Shown piece by piece: positions 58,201 through 64,000 of a stretch of DNA of 64,000 nt (position 1 is its first letter; every line of letters starts with the position of its first letter). Source of the stretch: Gordonia effusa NBRC 100432 (GTDB lineage Bacteria; Actinomycetota; Actinomycetes; Mycobacteriales; Mycobacteriaceae). The notes beneath the pieces are model-generated. The model made no database searches and had not been told where the DNA came from. It saw only the letters and a program-made list of their open reading frames with translations. The position numbers were made by a program, and so were the translations under genes. The stretch spans positions 20,122 to 84,121 of the forward strand of contig NZ_BAEH01000120.1 of assembly GCF_000241305.1 (NCBI RefSeq), read 5' to 3'.

Positions 58201-61200
58201 GAGGTGCTGCGGGCAGCCATCGGCGATGTCGTTGAACGCCACGAGGTACTGCGCACTCGCTATCCGCGACAACGACCCGAACTGGTTGACCAGCCACTGG
58301 TGTCGGTATCGGTCGCCGCCGACGCCGCAGATCTCGCGGTGGCCGCGGGCTATCCGTTCGACCTCGAGACCGAAATCCCGATTCGCGTTACCGCGACATC
58401 GGATATCGCCGTGCTTACGATGCACCACGTCGCAACCGACGAGTGGTCGGCGGCGCCGCTGCGGGCTGATCTCGATGCCGCCTACCTGGCACGGTTGGCC
58501 GGCACGCGCCCCGACTGGGCCGAATTGCCCTTGCAATACGCCGATTTCGCCGCTTGGCAACGCGAGACCTGCTCTGGCGACCGCGCACAGGCCCAGTTGG
58601 ATTTCTGGCGCACTACCCTCGCGGGAATCCCCGAAGAGTTGGCACTTCCGTACGACCGTTCGCGTCCCGCGCGACCGTCCGGTCGCGGCGACGGTGTATT
58701 CCTGCGTGTGCCAACAGAATTGGCCGACAAGCTGCGAATACTCGCGAACGCGACCGGAACGTCGATGTTCATGGTGATTCAAGCGGCCGTCGCTGTCCTG
58801 CTGTCGAGGCTCGGCGGTGGCGGCGATATTCCGCTGGGTACGCCGGTCACCGTGCGTAACGATCCGCGACTCGACAAGCTGGTCGGCTATTTCCTGAACA
58901 CCGTGGTGCTTCGGACCGATGTCGGGTCGTCGGAGTCGACACGTGACCTCCTCGCCTCGGTCCGCGAGAACAACCTCGCCGCATTCGACAACCGCGATCT
59001 TCCGTTCGAGCGGGTCGTCGAAGCGGTGTCACCGGCTCGCTCCACCGCGATGAACCCGCTCTTCCAGACGATGGTCATGTATGTCGAAGGACAACTCGAC
59101 CTCTCGGGTGACACCGCCCTGCCCGCACCGACGACAGCCAAATTCGACCTATCCTTCGACTTCGTCGAGGATACTTCGGGTTCGCACGCTCAACTGGGCG
59201 GCGTCATCGAGTACAGCACCGACCTATTCGACCGCACGACCGTCGAGGCGATGGCCATTCGACTGGAGTCGATTCTGCGCTATATGGTCGACGATCCCGA
59301 TGCGTCGTTGCGCAAGCTCGACATTCGGATCGCCGCCGAATACCGCGATACATTCCGATCAGGTCCAGCGCCGACAACCTTCGCCGCATTATTCGATGCT
59401 GCTGTGGCCGCCGTCCCCACCGCCCGCGCACTATCCGGGTCTGACGGCACCCGCACATTCGGTGAACTCGCCGGGCGAGTGCGAGCGATAGCATCCGAAC
59501 TCGCCGCGCAGGGCATCGGCGCCGAAGACGTCGTGGTGGTGTCGTTGCCGCGAACCGTTGTCGCATTGGAGACCATCTTCGCGGTTCTCTACTCCGGTGC
59601 TGCCTATCTGCCGATCGACCCGTCGACGCCGATCGAACGCGTCGCGGCCATGACGGAGCTGGCTCGACCGGTTCGAGTGATCGACAGCCTCAACGATCCC
59701 CTGTTGTCGGCGAATTCGGTTGACGTGCAATCGATTACCCGAGCACGACCACTACTGCCCGAACATCCCGCCTACCTGATTTTCACGTCAGGATCCACCG
59801 GAACACCCAAGGGTGTCGTCGTGCCGCACCGCGGATTGGCGAATCTGTTCGCCAGTCACCGGCGCATGCTCTACGACCCCGCTAAGGAACGCACCGGCCG
59901 GCAGCACCTCAAGGTCGGTCATGCGTGGTCGTTGGCCTTCGACGCGTCGTGGCAACCCCAGCTGTGGCTACTCGACGGACATGAGTTGGTCATTGTCGAC
60001 GAGGACACTCAACGGGACGCGGAAGCTCTTGCCACACAGTTGAGTTCAGACGAGTGGGACTTCCTGGAGTTGACACCGTCACATCTCGCACGCCTTGGTG
60101 AGGCGCCCGAACGTATGGCTGCCATCGGATTCGGCGGCGAAGCGGTTCCCGACGCACAGTGGCAGCGACTGCGGATGCTCACCGAGTCGGATGCCTATAA
60201 CCTCTACGGACCGACCGAAGGCACTGTCGACGCGCTGGTCGCGCGTGCTCGCGACACCGAGCACCCGGTAATTGGGCGACCAGTAGACGGTACTCATGCC
60301 TACGTGCTGGACACCTCATTACTCCCAGCGCCTGACGGAGTCGACGGCGAGTTGTATCTCTCCGGCGCTGGATTGGCGCGGGGATACCTCGATCGCGGCG
60401 ATCTCACCGCGGAACGATTTGTCGCCGACCCGTTCAGTGCCGATGGCTCGCGGATGTACCGCACCGGCGACGTGGTCCGATGGACTCGCGAAGGATATTT
60501 GGAGTACCGCGGTCGCGGTGACGACCAGGTGAAGATCCGCGGGTTCCGAGTCGAACTCGGCGAAGTCGAAGCGACCCTGACGCGTGTTGACGGCGTATCG
60601 CAATCGCTGACCGTCGCGCGCGATGGACGGCTGATCGGTTATGTGGTCACCGAACAAGGCGCACAACTGGATTCGGCTGCGCTGCGCTCGGCGGCCCGCA
60701 CGGTGCTACCGGACTACATGGTGCCGTCGGCGATTGTGATCCTTGATCGGTTCCCGACTTTGCCGAACGGAAAAATCGACCGCCGAAACCTGCCGCTCCC
60801 GACAATCGAGACCCGAATCCGTAAGCCGGAGAATGCGATTGAGAAGCAATTGTGCCAAGCTTTCGCCGACGTACTGGACCTAGCGGTCGATACAGTCGGT
60901 CTCGACGACGACTTCACCGAACTCGGCGGTGACTCGATTGTCGCGATGGCCCTAGTCAGCCGGTTGCGCACCGAGGGATTCACCGTCGGGCCACGCGACG
61001 TGATGACCTACCGCACGGCGGGTGAGCTCGCCGAATTCCTGCCTACCGCAGCGGCATCGACGGTCACGCTCGAGCACGTCGCGTCCGGACCGGTTCCCGC
61101 GCTGCCGATCGTGCGCTGGCTGCAAGAACTCGCCGATGGACGACCGGAAACGATTGCCGGCTTCCATCAGTCCGCACTGCTGACCGTGCCCGCTGACATC

Positions 61201-62409
61201 GACACGACTCTGATCGATCAGACCCTGCGACTGCTGCTCCAGCGCCATCACATGCTCCGCGCCCGGTTGGTGACTTCGGAGCCATCGTGGCGATTCGACA
61301 TTCCAACGAGCGAAAGTCTCTCTGCCGGAATGTATCCCACGGTTGTCGTGGAGACCGAACGCGATGTCCACGCGGTTGCGCTACGCGCCCGGGCACGTCT
61401 GGATCCCCGCACTGGTGCGATGGTGTCAGCGAGTCTGATCGACTTCGGCGACGAGCCGGGTCGGCTGCTGCTGCAGATTCATCACCTGGTGGTCGATGGC
61501 GTGTCCTGGCGGACGGTGGTTCCCGAGTTCATCGCGGTCTACACGCAACTCGCCGATGGCCTGCCTGCCGATTCGGTGTCTCTCGCGGCGGCACCCACCG
61601 ATTACGGTGCGTTCGTACGCGAACTCGTCGGCGAGGACCGGTCCGATGAATTGCCTCAGTGGCGAGAGACCATCTCGTCGGCGAATGCGCTAGGCCTGTT
61701 CAGCGACAAGCTGGATCCGCGCCGCGATGTTCAGGGCACCGCGCGGGTACACCGCGTGATGGTGGATTCGGACGTGGCCCAGCAGGTTCTCGGACCTGTT
61801 CCGGCGCAGCTCGGTGTCGCTATCGACGATGTGCTCCTCGGCGCATTCGGCACCGCGGCGGGCACGCCAACGCTGGTCGACCTCGAAGGTCACGGCCGCG
61901 TCGAAGAATTGGTTCCGGGTGCGGACCTTTCGGGCACGGTCGGGTGGTTCACCGCGGTGCACCCGGTCGCGGTCGGAGGTCCTGCGGTGCCGGCTGAGCA
62001 GGCGCGTCAGGTCGCCGAACGCCGGGCCGAATTCGCCGACGACGGAATTGGCTACGGGCTGCTCCGCTATCTCGATGGCGAGCAATTATCCGGAGCCGCA
62101 ATCGAATTCAACTATCTTGGGCGATACCGATCATTCGGCTTCGATGACTGGGGCATGGCTCCCGAATCGGCAGATATCGGCCCGGGTGACGCGATGCCCG
62201 CCGGATACGGCCTGATCGTCGACATCACCACACTCGACGGTCCCGACGGCACGAGTTTGCGCGCGACGTGGACATATCAGCCACGGATCATCGACGCCGA
62301 CGCCGTTGTGAAGTTGGCTGACCGCTGGCTCGACGCGCTCACCGAGGTATGCCGATCTCAGGCCCATGCATCTACCACCGATTCGTCAACACAGACAGGA
62401 GCGTCATGA
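49270..62409 (+). CDS. NRPS 3: C-(E remnant)-(degenerate C)-A-PCP-C-A-PCP-C-A-PCP-E
   Basis: 4379 residues. C1 (about 10-440; HHLVCDGLG at 149, EntF-like HSRFRGEDIG); E-like remnant (about 445-812); C2 (about 815-1260) with NRRFMLWDGWS at 953 in place of HHxxxDG; A1 (1408), code D-M-E-N-L-G-L-I-N-K, identical to the known N5-hydroxyornithine code; PCP (Ser1822); C3 (HHIATDEWS 2016); A2 (2488), code D-G-W-V-I-G-A-V-V-K, unassigned; PCP (Ser2882); C4 (HHVATDEWS 3052); A3 (3502), code D-A-Q-E-G-G-L-V-D-K, unassigned but its body resembles A1; PCP (LGGDS, Ser3889); E (HHLVVDGVS 4071). There is no thioesterase. ATGA overlaps on both sides. Confidence 0.92.
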   Translation: MTTLDAALDADPSFPGDLAAEQVLPALAGQRDIYFGMQVAQDPTLYNTGLFAEFHGSIDVDRLADALFAALTKAEAMRAVFAVVEGEVHQRILPAENWSLEFVDIRGKDAHAWMSADMARPMDIENGPLSRFAVLRADYNTIFLYVKVHHLVCDGLGLIHFTTAIRDLYDAKDRKFDWNLSAVTTAELDYRNGDRFVQDRDYWLTKMGDRPEPVRLLDDDLPPGIGAVAARFDIPTEQLSVLRAVASETGVRPAVLLIAATAAFAHTSTGATDLVLALPVTGRLDRVVRTAPAMVTSVLPLRISLHPRDNLADAARKVDRALFALLSHSRFRGEDIGRALAAQSNSPRQPYRMFGLGVNVMANTTRQTIGGEPFVAHGLASGPVSDVEIQIQLRRKEMPAEVVIRAVESAVPRAARIGELFAEFIALASQAPTARFEQLSTGIAPAPILEVSGPVPPTPAIHRLRTAGIDPDGLPPRRLTATAVPGTDVADIDSALALLATRRAALRTVLARPLPILWTLTTQPAGAYPPPVADYDAQTGHVQIDLPAALIDPVSATLLETDLQTALDDLADRRHVDFAPCATPLPDIATRLTASAADPSALPQWLKIMAPGAGAARPESGIDNREMLTICRPVDITGTRRPPQADSAALLPVVTQALAQVWEEATPDELLIDLAVDLRTADDAQTTGPLQALNPVRVNPLAPQHTTLAGPPLDALRYLSPQVAAALDAATASGEIVDADILIGEYGLPTAHALSVDIRRVEGHWVVQATADPTRIRDAQAILDAVTVAVTEFAADTLIQLDNSELATLESRYGPIADVWPLAPLQEGLFYQAQVDADDDIYTAQFWLDFGHRIDADALRNAAEQLMADNPELRAAFIDHKGTPVQIIRADVMPRLTQVDLSAFDDASSSDATRALDKVLADDRAADIPLDDAPLWRMTLVRLPGGRDRLVVNRRFMLWDGWSGGLFVSRLLAYLNATAVPAREASLRDFLSWVAHNDDTDARAHWARHLDGYDEPSLVAPRAAGTTPRPPRRIEVDLGADLSERLRADARTAGVTLNTVLSTALTLTLSRVLGRTDIAYGSTVAGRPTEVPGIDTVIGLFLNTVPVRTILRPDEPVVELLRRVQDDRVNLMAYDHVRLAQLLEDSGQNALFDVLYVLQNFRTDEEERTQSALHDVVGEGSLDHTHYPLVLVVSPGADISFRLEYRDDLISPDTATGIVTRFRSALESIGSSLHSPVAAVDLTLPTDLAMQGPAHQLPHRTVAGLLADQAAATPHATALVSHAATDTGSMTYAQLDAAVDTCAQILAENGVGAETVVALAIPRTMHTVVALFAILRAGAAYLPLELDHPDERLRAIIDDAAPLLVLTHSQVAGRFAEVGLPTLLIDRLPEASGSNWVAPQVNPDSPAYVIYTSGSTGKPKGVITPYRGLTNMQLNHREKVFAPAIELAAAVGTTGQLRIAHTVSFAFDMSWEELLWLVEGHLVHVCDEDLRRDSTALVDYCREHRIDVVNVTPTYAAQLITDGLLTPGTDNHVPPLVLLGGEAVSDPVWTHLRDHPATFGYNLYGPTEYTINTLGIGTDESPTSSVGTPIWNTTAHLLDPWLRPVPTGIAGELYISGAGLARGYLGRPDLTSERFVADPFHSGGRLYRTGDLMKVRPDGNLDFLGRTDDQVKIRGYRVELGEIDAALTALPQIAGSAVIAAADPSAPDIKRLVAYVIPADSDNSSPTVDFSVVRRELSSVLPDYMVPTLFATVEAFPMTVNGKLDVAALPEPQRTTVRRAPTTDLERTLCDVFAQVLGLDPDCDGESAVGVDDDFFELGGHSMAAMKLVAAVRTATGAELAIRDLFEARTPAEIALRARLTGTATDIPVGDRADSVPLSPAQERLWVLYELDPADVSYHYGHVVRLHEPIDVDALRLALFDVVTRHESLRTVIDDSGADVRQRILAPIEIPELLSVERLTASRDAAADSAALTASAAEILTRPFDLRVRPAIRVGVTELRDAAGAFTSAIVAIGMHHIATDEWSDRPLLTDLTLAYAARVAGSAPEFVPLPVQYADYALWHRDKVAQLGDQQLAYWTEQLAVLPAELTLPRDRARVPGSPGPAATETVVIGADTRARLADSARSAGASMFMLLQAAVATLLHREGAGDDIPLGSPISGRSDPALDDLVGFFVGTQVLRADVSGHPTFGQLLDRIRTTDLAAFDNADVPFQRIVEELAPDRVAGRNPLFQVSISYLPLDNAPDQFLGIPATFEPLTAVGAKFDLAFTFIDITATGELTVALEYAVEQFDSSTVTTLLDHLNRILDAVATDPGVRIHAVELLDDAATADLLAAESGPPAMDDRRSLTELFRSTARAHPAAVALRDTLGGELSYAALDRLVDRTAARLRDVGVGQDHVVAVFMDRSIAQLVGLQAALRAGAAYLPIDADLPDDRIALILDDAGPTAVLVDEVNLMRITGFTTVPLGADDIFADHDGSAPVVVSTNPNDAAYVIYTSGSTGRPKGVVVSQRSIVNVLRWRLATYPGGFGTDDVVLAKTPAGFDGAVWELLLAFAAGASVVVAEPGAQRDPRRQAQIIAEFGVTATVFVPSVFDLFVPYLNQTPTLRSIIAGGEALTAGLVTRALVAAEHPDRVVPLRITNAYGPTETTVVVTDETLAREVSGPVPIGRPIAGTDLLVLDNSLNRVADGSVGELYVRGVALARGYLGRPDLTAAAFVADPTGEAGKRLYRTGDLVRRRDGVLYYVGRADTQVKVRGNRVELSEIEAVIGAIDGVSAAAVAVTGELLVGWVVPDEQPVEPSTFASSLAERLSAALPSYMVPAPLVILNEFPLNHTGKLDRRALPLPTQAEGAAPTTSTEISVAEAFAAVLGSPVTDVHANFFALGGHSLLAIKAINAIRESQRADLSLRVFFDLPTVAQLAAYLDSVGDTEAQSVPLVRRESTEPVLSFGQEQMLTLDALAGPSSTYNVPLLWRPSASEPIDIEVLRAAIGDVVERHEVLRTRYPRQRPELVDQPLVSVSVAADAADLAVAAGYPFDLETEIPIRVTATSDIAVLTMHHVATDEWSAAPLRADLDAAYLARLAGTRPDWAELPLQYADFAAWQRETCSGDRAQAQLDFWRTTLAGIPEELALPYDRSRPARPSGRGDGVFLRVPTELADKLRILANATGTSMFMVIQAAVAVLLSRLGGGGDIPLGTPVTVRNDPRLDKLVGYFLNTVVLRTDVGSSESTRDLLASVRENNLAAFDNRDLPFERVVEAVSPARSTAMNPLFQTMVMYVEGQLDLSGDTALPAPTTAKFDLSFDFVEDTSGSHAQLGGVIEYSTDLFDRTTVEAMAIRLESILRYMVDDPDASLRKLDIRIAAEYRDTFRSGPAPTTFAALFDAAVAAVPTARALSGSDGTRTFGELAGRVRAIASELAAQGIGAEDVVVVSLPRTVVALETIFAVLYSGAAYLPIDPSTPIERVAAMTELARPVRVIDSLNDPLLSANSVDVQSITRARPLLPEHPAYLIFTSGSTGTPKGVVVPHRGLANLFASHRRMLYDPAKERTGRQHLKVGHAWSLAFDASWQPQLWLLDGHELVIVDEDTQRDAEALATQLSSDEWDFLELTPSHLARLGEAPERMAAIGFGGEAVPDAQWQRLRMLTESDAYNLYGPTEGTVDALVARARDTEHPVIGRPVDGTHAYVLDTSLLPAPDGVDGELYLSGAGLARGYLDRGDLTAERFVADPFSADGSRMYRTGDVVRWTREGYLEYRGRGDDQVKIRGFRVELGEVEATLTRVDGVSQSLTVARDGRLIGYVVTEQGAQLDSAALRSAARTVLPDYMVPSAIVILDRFPTLPNGKIDRRNLPLPTIETRIRKPENAIEKQLCQAFADVLDLAVDTVGLDDDFTELGGDSIVAMALVSRLRTEGFTVGPRDVMTYRTAGELAEFLPTAAASTVTLEHVASGPVPALPIVRWLQELADGRPETIAGFHQSALLTVPADIDTTLIDQTLRLLLQRHHMLRARLVTSEPSWRFDIPTSESLSAGMYPTVVVETERDVHAVALRARARLDPRTGAMVSASLIDFGDEPGRLLLQIHHLVVDGVSWRTVVPEFIAVYTQLADGLPADSVSLAAAPTDYGAFVRELVGEDRSDELPQWRETISSANALGLFSDKLDPRRDVQGTARVHRVMVDSDVAQQVLGPVPAQLGVAIDDVLLGAFGTAAGTPTLVDLEGHGRVEELVPGADLSGTVGWFTAVHPVAVGGPAVPAEQARQVAERRAEFADDGIGYGLLRYLDGEQLSGAAIEFNYLGRYRSFGFDDWGMAPESADIGPGDAMPAGYGLIVDITTLDGPDGTSLRATWTYQPRIIDADAVVKLADRWLDALTEVCRSQAHASTTDSSTQTGAS
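50602..51705 (+). other. epimerization-domain remnant inside NRPS 3
   Basis: Residues about 445-812 of NRPS 3 resemble an E domain in pieces: PAIHRLRTAGID like the PASHRLRELGGTID of the NRPS 2 E domain, LPQWLKIMAPG like LPQWRETISS, and LRYLSPQVAAALDAA...ILIGEYG like LRYINPQLSAAL...LLNYLGRF. The catalytic HHxxxDG and the GHGR/GTVGWFT regions are missing and no carrier precedes it, so it is probably inactive. Confidence 0.6.
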
Positions 62410-63698
62410 GTGCCGCGTCCCAGGTCCTCATCGACCTCACCCCTTTGCGCGTCAGCGCCCCGTTTCGCCGGGTATTCGTCGCCCGACTCATCTCGCTGCT
62501 GGCCATTGGCCTCCTGCTGGTGTCGGTCCCGGTGCAGATGTTCGACCTCACGCGATCGTCGGCGCACGTCGGTGCGGCTACCGCCGTGACTGGACTTTGT
62601 ACCTTCGTCGGAATGTTGCTCGGCGGTATGCTCGCCGACCGGTTCGACCGTAAATTGCTCATCATCATCGGACGAAGCGGTGCGGCACTGTCCTTCGCCG
62701 GTCTGGCCGCCAACGCGTTCGGCGCGTTCGGTGGAGAGCCGCTGGTGTGGGTGGTCTATCTACTCGCGGTTGTCGATGGACTGATCGGTGCGTTATCGAC
62801 GTCGGCGTTGATGGCGGCGGTACCGACGCTCATTCCAGCCGAACATCTGATGGCAGTCGGCGCGATCAACTCGCTAACCGTGCGAATCGGTGCGGCGGTC
62901 TCCCCAGGTATTGCCGGCTTTATCATCGCAGGTGCCGGCGTCGAATGGGCATATACAGTCGCGGCACTCGGCGGCGTACTGACAGTGCTCATCCTGTTAG
63001 GTTTGCCGTCGATGCCACCGACGGCTCCGACCGGCGGGCCAGCGGCAGTGTCCACCCCCACGCCGGAAGATACTGCGGCACAACCTGAACCGCCGTCATT
63101 GCTCGACTTCTTACGGACTCAGCGAGTGGTAACCGGCGTGATGATCGTCGGCGTCGTGACCATGCTCGGCACCGGCTTGATCGCGCTACTACCGTCACTA
63201 GTCGCCGAGCGATTCGACGAGAACGCGGCCGCTACGGGCCTGCTCTATGCTGCGGTCGCGGCCGGCGCGATGGTCGCGGCATTGACGAGCGGCTGGATGT
63301 CCGGCGTCACGCGACCCGGCCGACTGCTTCTCATCGTGCTGATTCTCGCGGGCGGATTCCAGATTCTCTTCGGCCTGGCGCCGTTCGCTTGGCTGGCCAT
63401 CGCCGTACTGTTCGTCATTGGCTTCCTCGATGCGGTCGGCGAGGTAATTCGATACGCGCTGATCCAGGAACACACGCCGGGGCCGCTGCTCGGACGGGTG
63501 AATGGCATTTGGATGGCCCAGGAGGTAGGCGGAGTCACCGTCGGTGCCCTCGTCGCGGGCCTCCTCGGAACGATCTGGGCGGCGTCGGACGCGATCGTCT
63601 ACTACGGAGTGATTCTGGCGATACTCGGCGTCATCGCCGCACTGACGTTGCGCGCCTTGGTCGGAGTGCGGCGAGAACCGGCGTTGGCAACGCGCTGA
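62406..63698 (+). CDS. EntS-like MFS siderophore exporter
   Basis: 430 residues from ATG 62406 overlapping the NRPS 3 stop (ATGA). About 12 transmembrane segments. The N-terminus LTPLRVSAPFRRVFVARLISLLAIGLL and the stretch VGMLLGGMLADRFDRKLLI closely follow the enterobactin exporter EntS, as do LMAVGAINSLTVRIGAAVSP and LLGRVNGIWMAQEVGG. It should export the finished siderophore across the inner membrane by proton antiport. Kinship with EntS supports an aryl-capped product. It is the last gene of the operon. Confidence 0.9.
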   Translation: MSAASQVLIDLTPLRVSAPFRRVFVARLISLLAIGLLLVSVPVQMFDLTRSSAHVGAATAVTGLCTFVGMLLGGMLADRFDRKLLIIIGRSGAALSFAGLAANAFGAFGGEPLVWVVYLLAVVDGLIGALSTSALMAAVPTLIPAEHLMAVGAINSLTVRIGAAVSPGIAGFIIAGAGVEWAYTVAALGGVLTVLILLGLPSMPPTAPTGGPAAVSTPTPEDTAAQPEPPSLLDFLRTQRVVTGVMIVGVVTMLGTGLIALLPSLVAERFDENAAATGLLYAAVAAGAMVAALTSGWMSGVTRPGRLLLIVLILAGGFQILFGLAPFAWLAIAVLFVIGFLDAVGEVIRYALIQEHTPGPLLGRVNGIWMAQEVGGVTVGALVAGLLGTIWAASDAIVYYGVILAILGVIAALTLRALVGVRREPALATR

Positions 63699-63719
63699 AC
63701 GTCGCTGGATCTGCGGGTG

Positions 63720-63799
63720 TCGGTGGTCTCGATACACCCGACTCGGCTAACGCCTCGCCGGCCACTCGACCAGCGGCAAAAGCCGATGGTCGAGTGCCG
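63720..63799. repeat. 80-bp dispersed repeat, copy 1
   Basis: Starts TCGGTGGTCTCGATACAC and ends GATGGTCGAGTGCCG. Nearly identical (3 differences) to 63921-64000, 201 bp downstream. GGTCTCGATA and TGGTCGAGT half-sites recur in inverted form at 63828-63879. It begins 22 bp after the exporter gene stop. Confidence 0.75.
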
Positions 63800-63827
63800 A
63801 TCACCGATCGCCGGGGGTACCTCCCAC

Positions 63828-63879
63828 CGATGGTCGAGTGCGCCCGACGAGCGCAGCGAGACGCGCGCGTATCGAGACC
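63828..63879. repeat. inverted relative of the dispersed repeat
   Basis: Begins CGATGGTCGAGTGCG and ends TATCGAGACC, the reverse orientation of the GGTCTCGATA...ACTCGACCA unit, with a central GAGCGCAGCGAGACGCGC palindrome-rich core. It looks like a REP/BIME-type unit. Confidence 0.55.
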
Positions 63880-63920
63880 CCGCAACGCGAAATACCAACG
63901 CGGCCAAGATATCTCGGATC

Positions 63921-64000
63921 TCGGTGGTCTCGATACACCCGACTCGGCTAACGCCTCGCCGGCCACTCGACCAGCGGTGAAGGCCGATGGTCGAGTGCCG
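63921..64000. repeat. 80-bp dispersed repeat, copy 2 (reaches window end)
   Basis: Second copy of the unit at 63720; the element may continue beyond the window. Apart from the three repeat units I see no gene in 63699-64000. Confidence 0.75.

Noticed and set aside
62100..62409. A thioesterase domain at the end of NRPS 3.
   Set aside because: There is no GxSxG site after the last carrier; the end (IEFNYLGRY and following) is the normal end of an E domain.
63720..64000. CRISPR array.
   Set aside because: Only two 80-bp copies with a single 121-bp interval and an inverted unit; no short regular repeats or cas genes.

Overview
The window reads as chromosomal DNA of a high-GC, mycolic-acid-bearing actinobacterium (Mycobacteriales, non-Mycobacterium). 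The evidence is a YrbE/MCE lipid-import operon, an MmpS/MmpL pair, mycothiol ligase MshC, an F420-type oxidoreductase, and a gene order (hisG-hisE-metH-PAC2 ... mshC-SCO1664-DUF3090-phosphatase-uppP / lppL-pyrD / PEBP-M20) that matches, from memory, M. tuberculosis Rv2121c-Rv2141c. The dispersed repeat at the right edge resembles repeats I associate with Gordonia-like genomes; genus is an inference.

Layout. 1-1674 (minus): the 5' part of an MmpL gene and its MmpS partner. 1675-1973: divergent control region with three palindromes. 1974-12420 (plus): a compact mce operon of two YrbE permeases, MceA-F, a Mce-associated protein and a seventh MCE protein that is a second MceF type. 12435-31161: housekeeping genes, comprising an HxlR regulator, hisG/hisE, a HAD phosphatase, a lipoprotein, a GNAT enzyme, metH, PAC2, the mshC-to-uppP operon, lppL-pyrD, a RibD-type reductase, PEBP, an M20 peptidase and tRNA-Leu(GAG). 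31226-33222: nucleoside hydrolase and an LLM oxidoreductase.

33293-63698 is an iron-regulated siderophore locus, the most interesting part. It encodes a siderophore-interacting reductase, an ornithine N-hydroxylase, a CPA2 antiporter, a flavin-dependent halogenase, a free-standing aryl carrier protein (ArCP), three NRPSs (1026, 2477 and 4379 residues; six adenylation domains) and an EntS-like exporter. IdeR/DtxR-like boxes precede the hydroxylase operon and lie between the divergent ArCP and NRPS operons. The first NRPS has an EntF-like condensation domain and a glycine-type code, so it probably accepts an aryl group from the ArCP. The ornithine hydroxylase matches an exact hydroxyornithine code (DMENLGLINK) in the third NRPS. 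The halogenase translationally coupled to the ArCP suggests that the aryl cap is halogenated on the carrier. The predicted product is a chlorinated (or brominated) aryl-Gly-X-X-hOrn-X-X hexapeptide siderophore. The third NRPS also has an odd C - epimerase remnant - degenerate C head, and the line ends in an epimerization domain without thioesterase.

Several gene junctions, mostly convergent, carry about 61-69-nt nested palindromes, three of which share the outer arms AAAYCTGCG/CGCAGRYTT. The last 300 bases hold two 80-bp direct repeats and one inverted relative.
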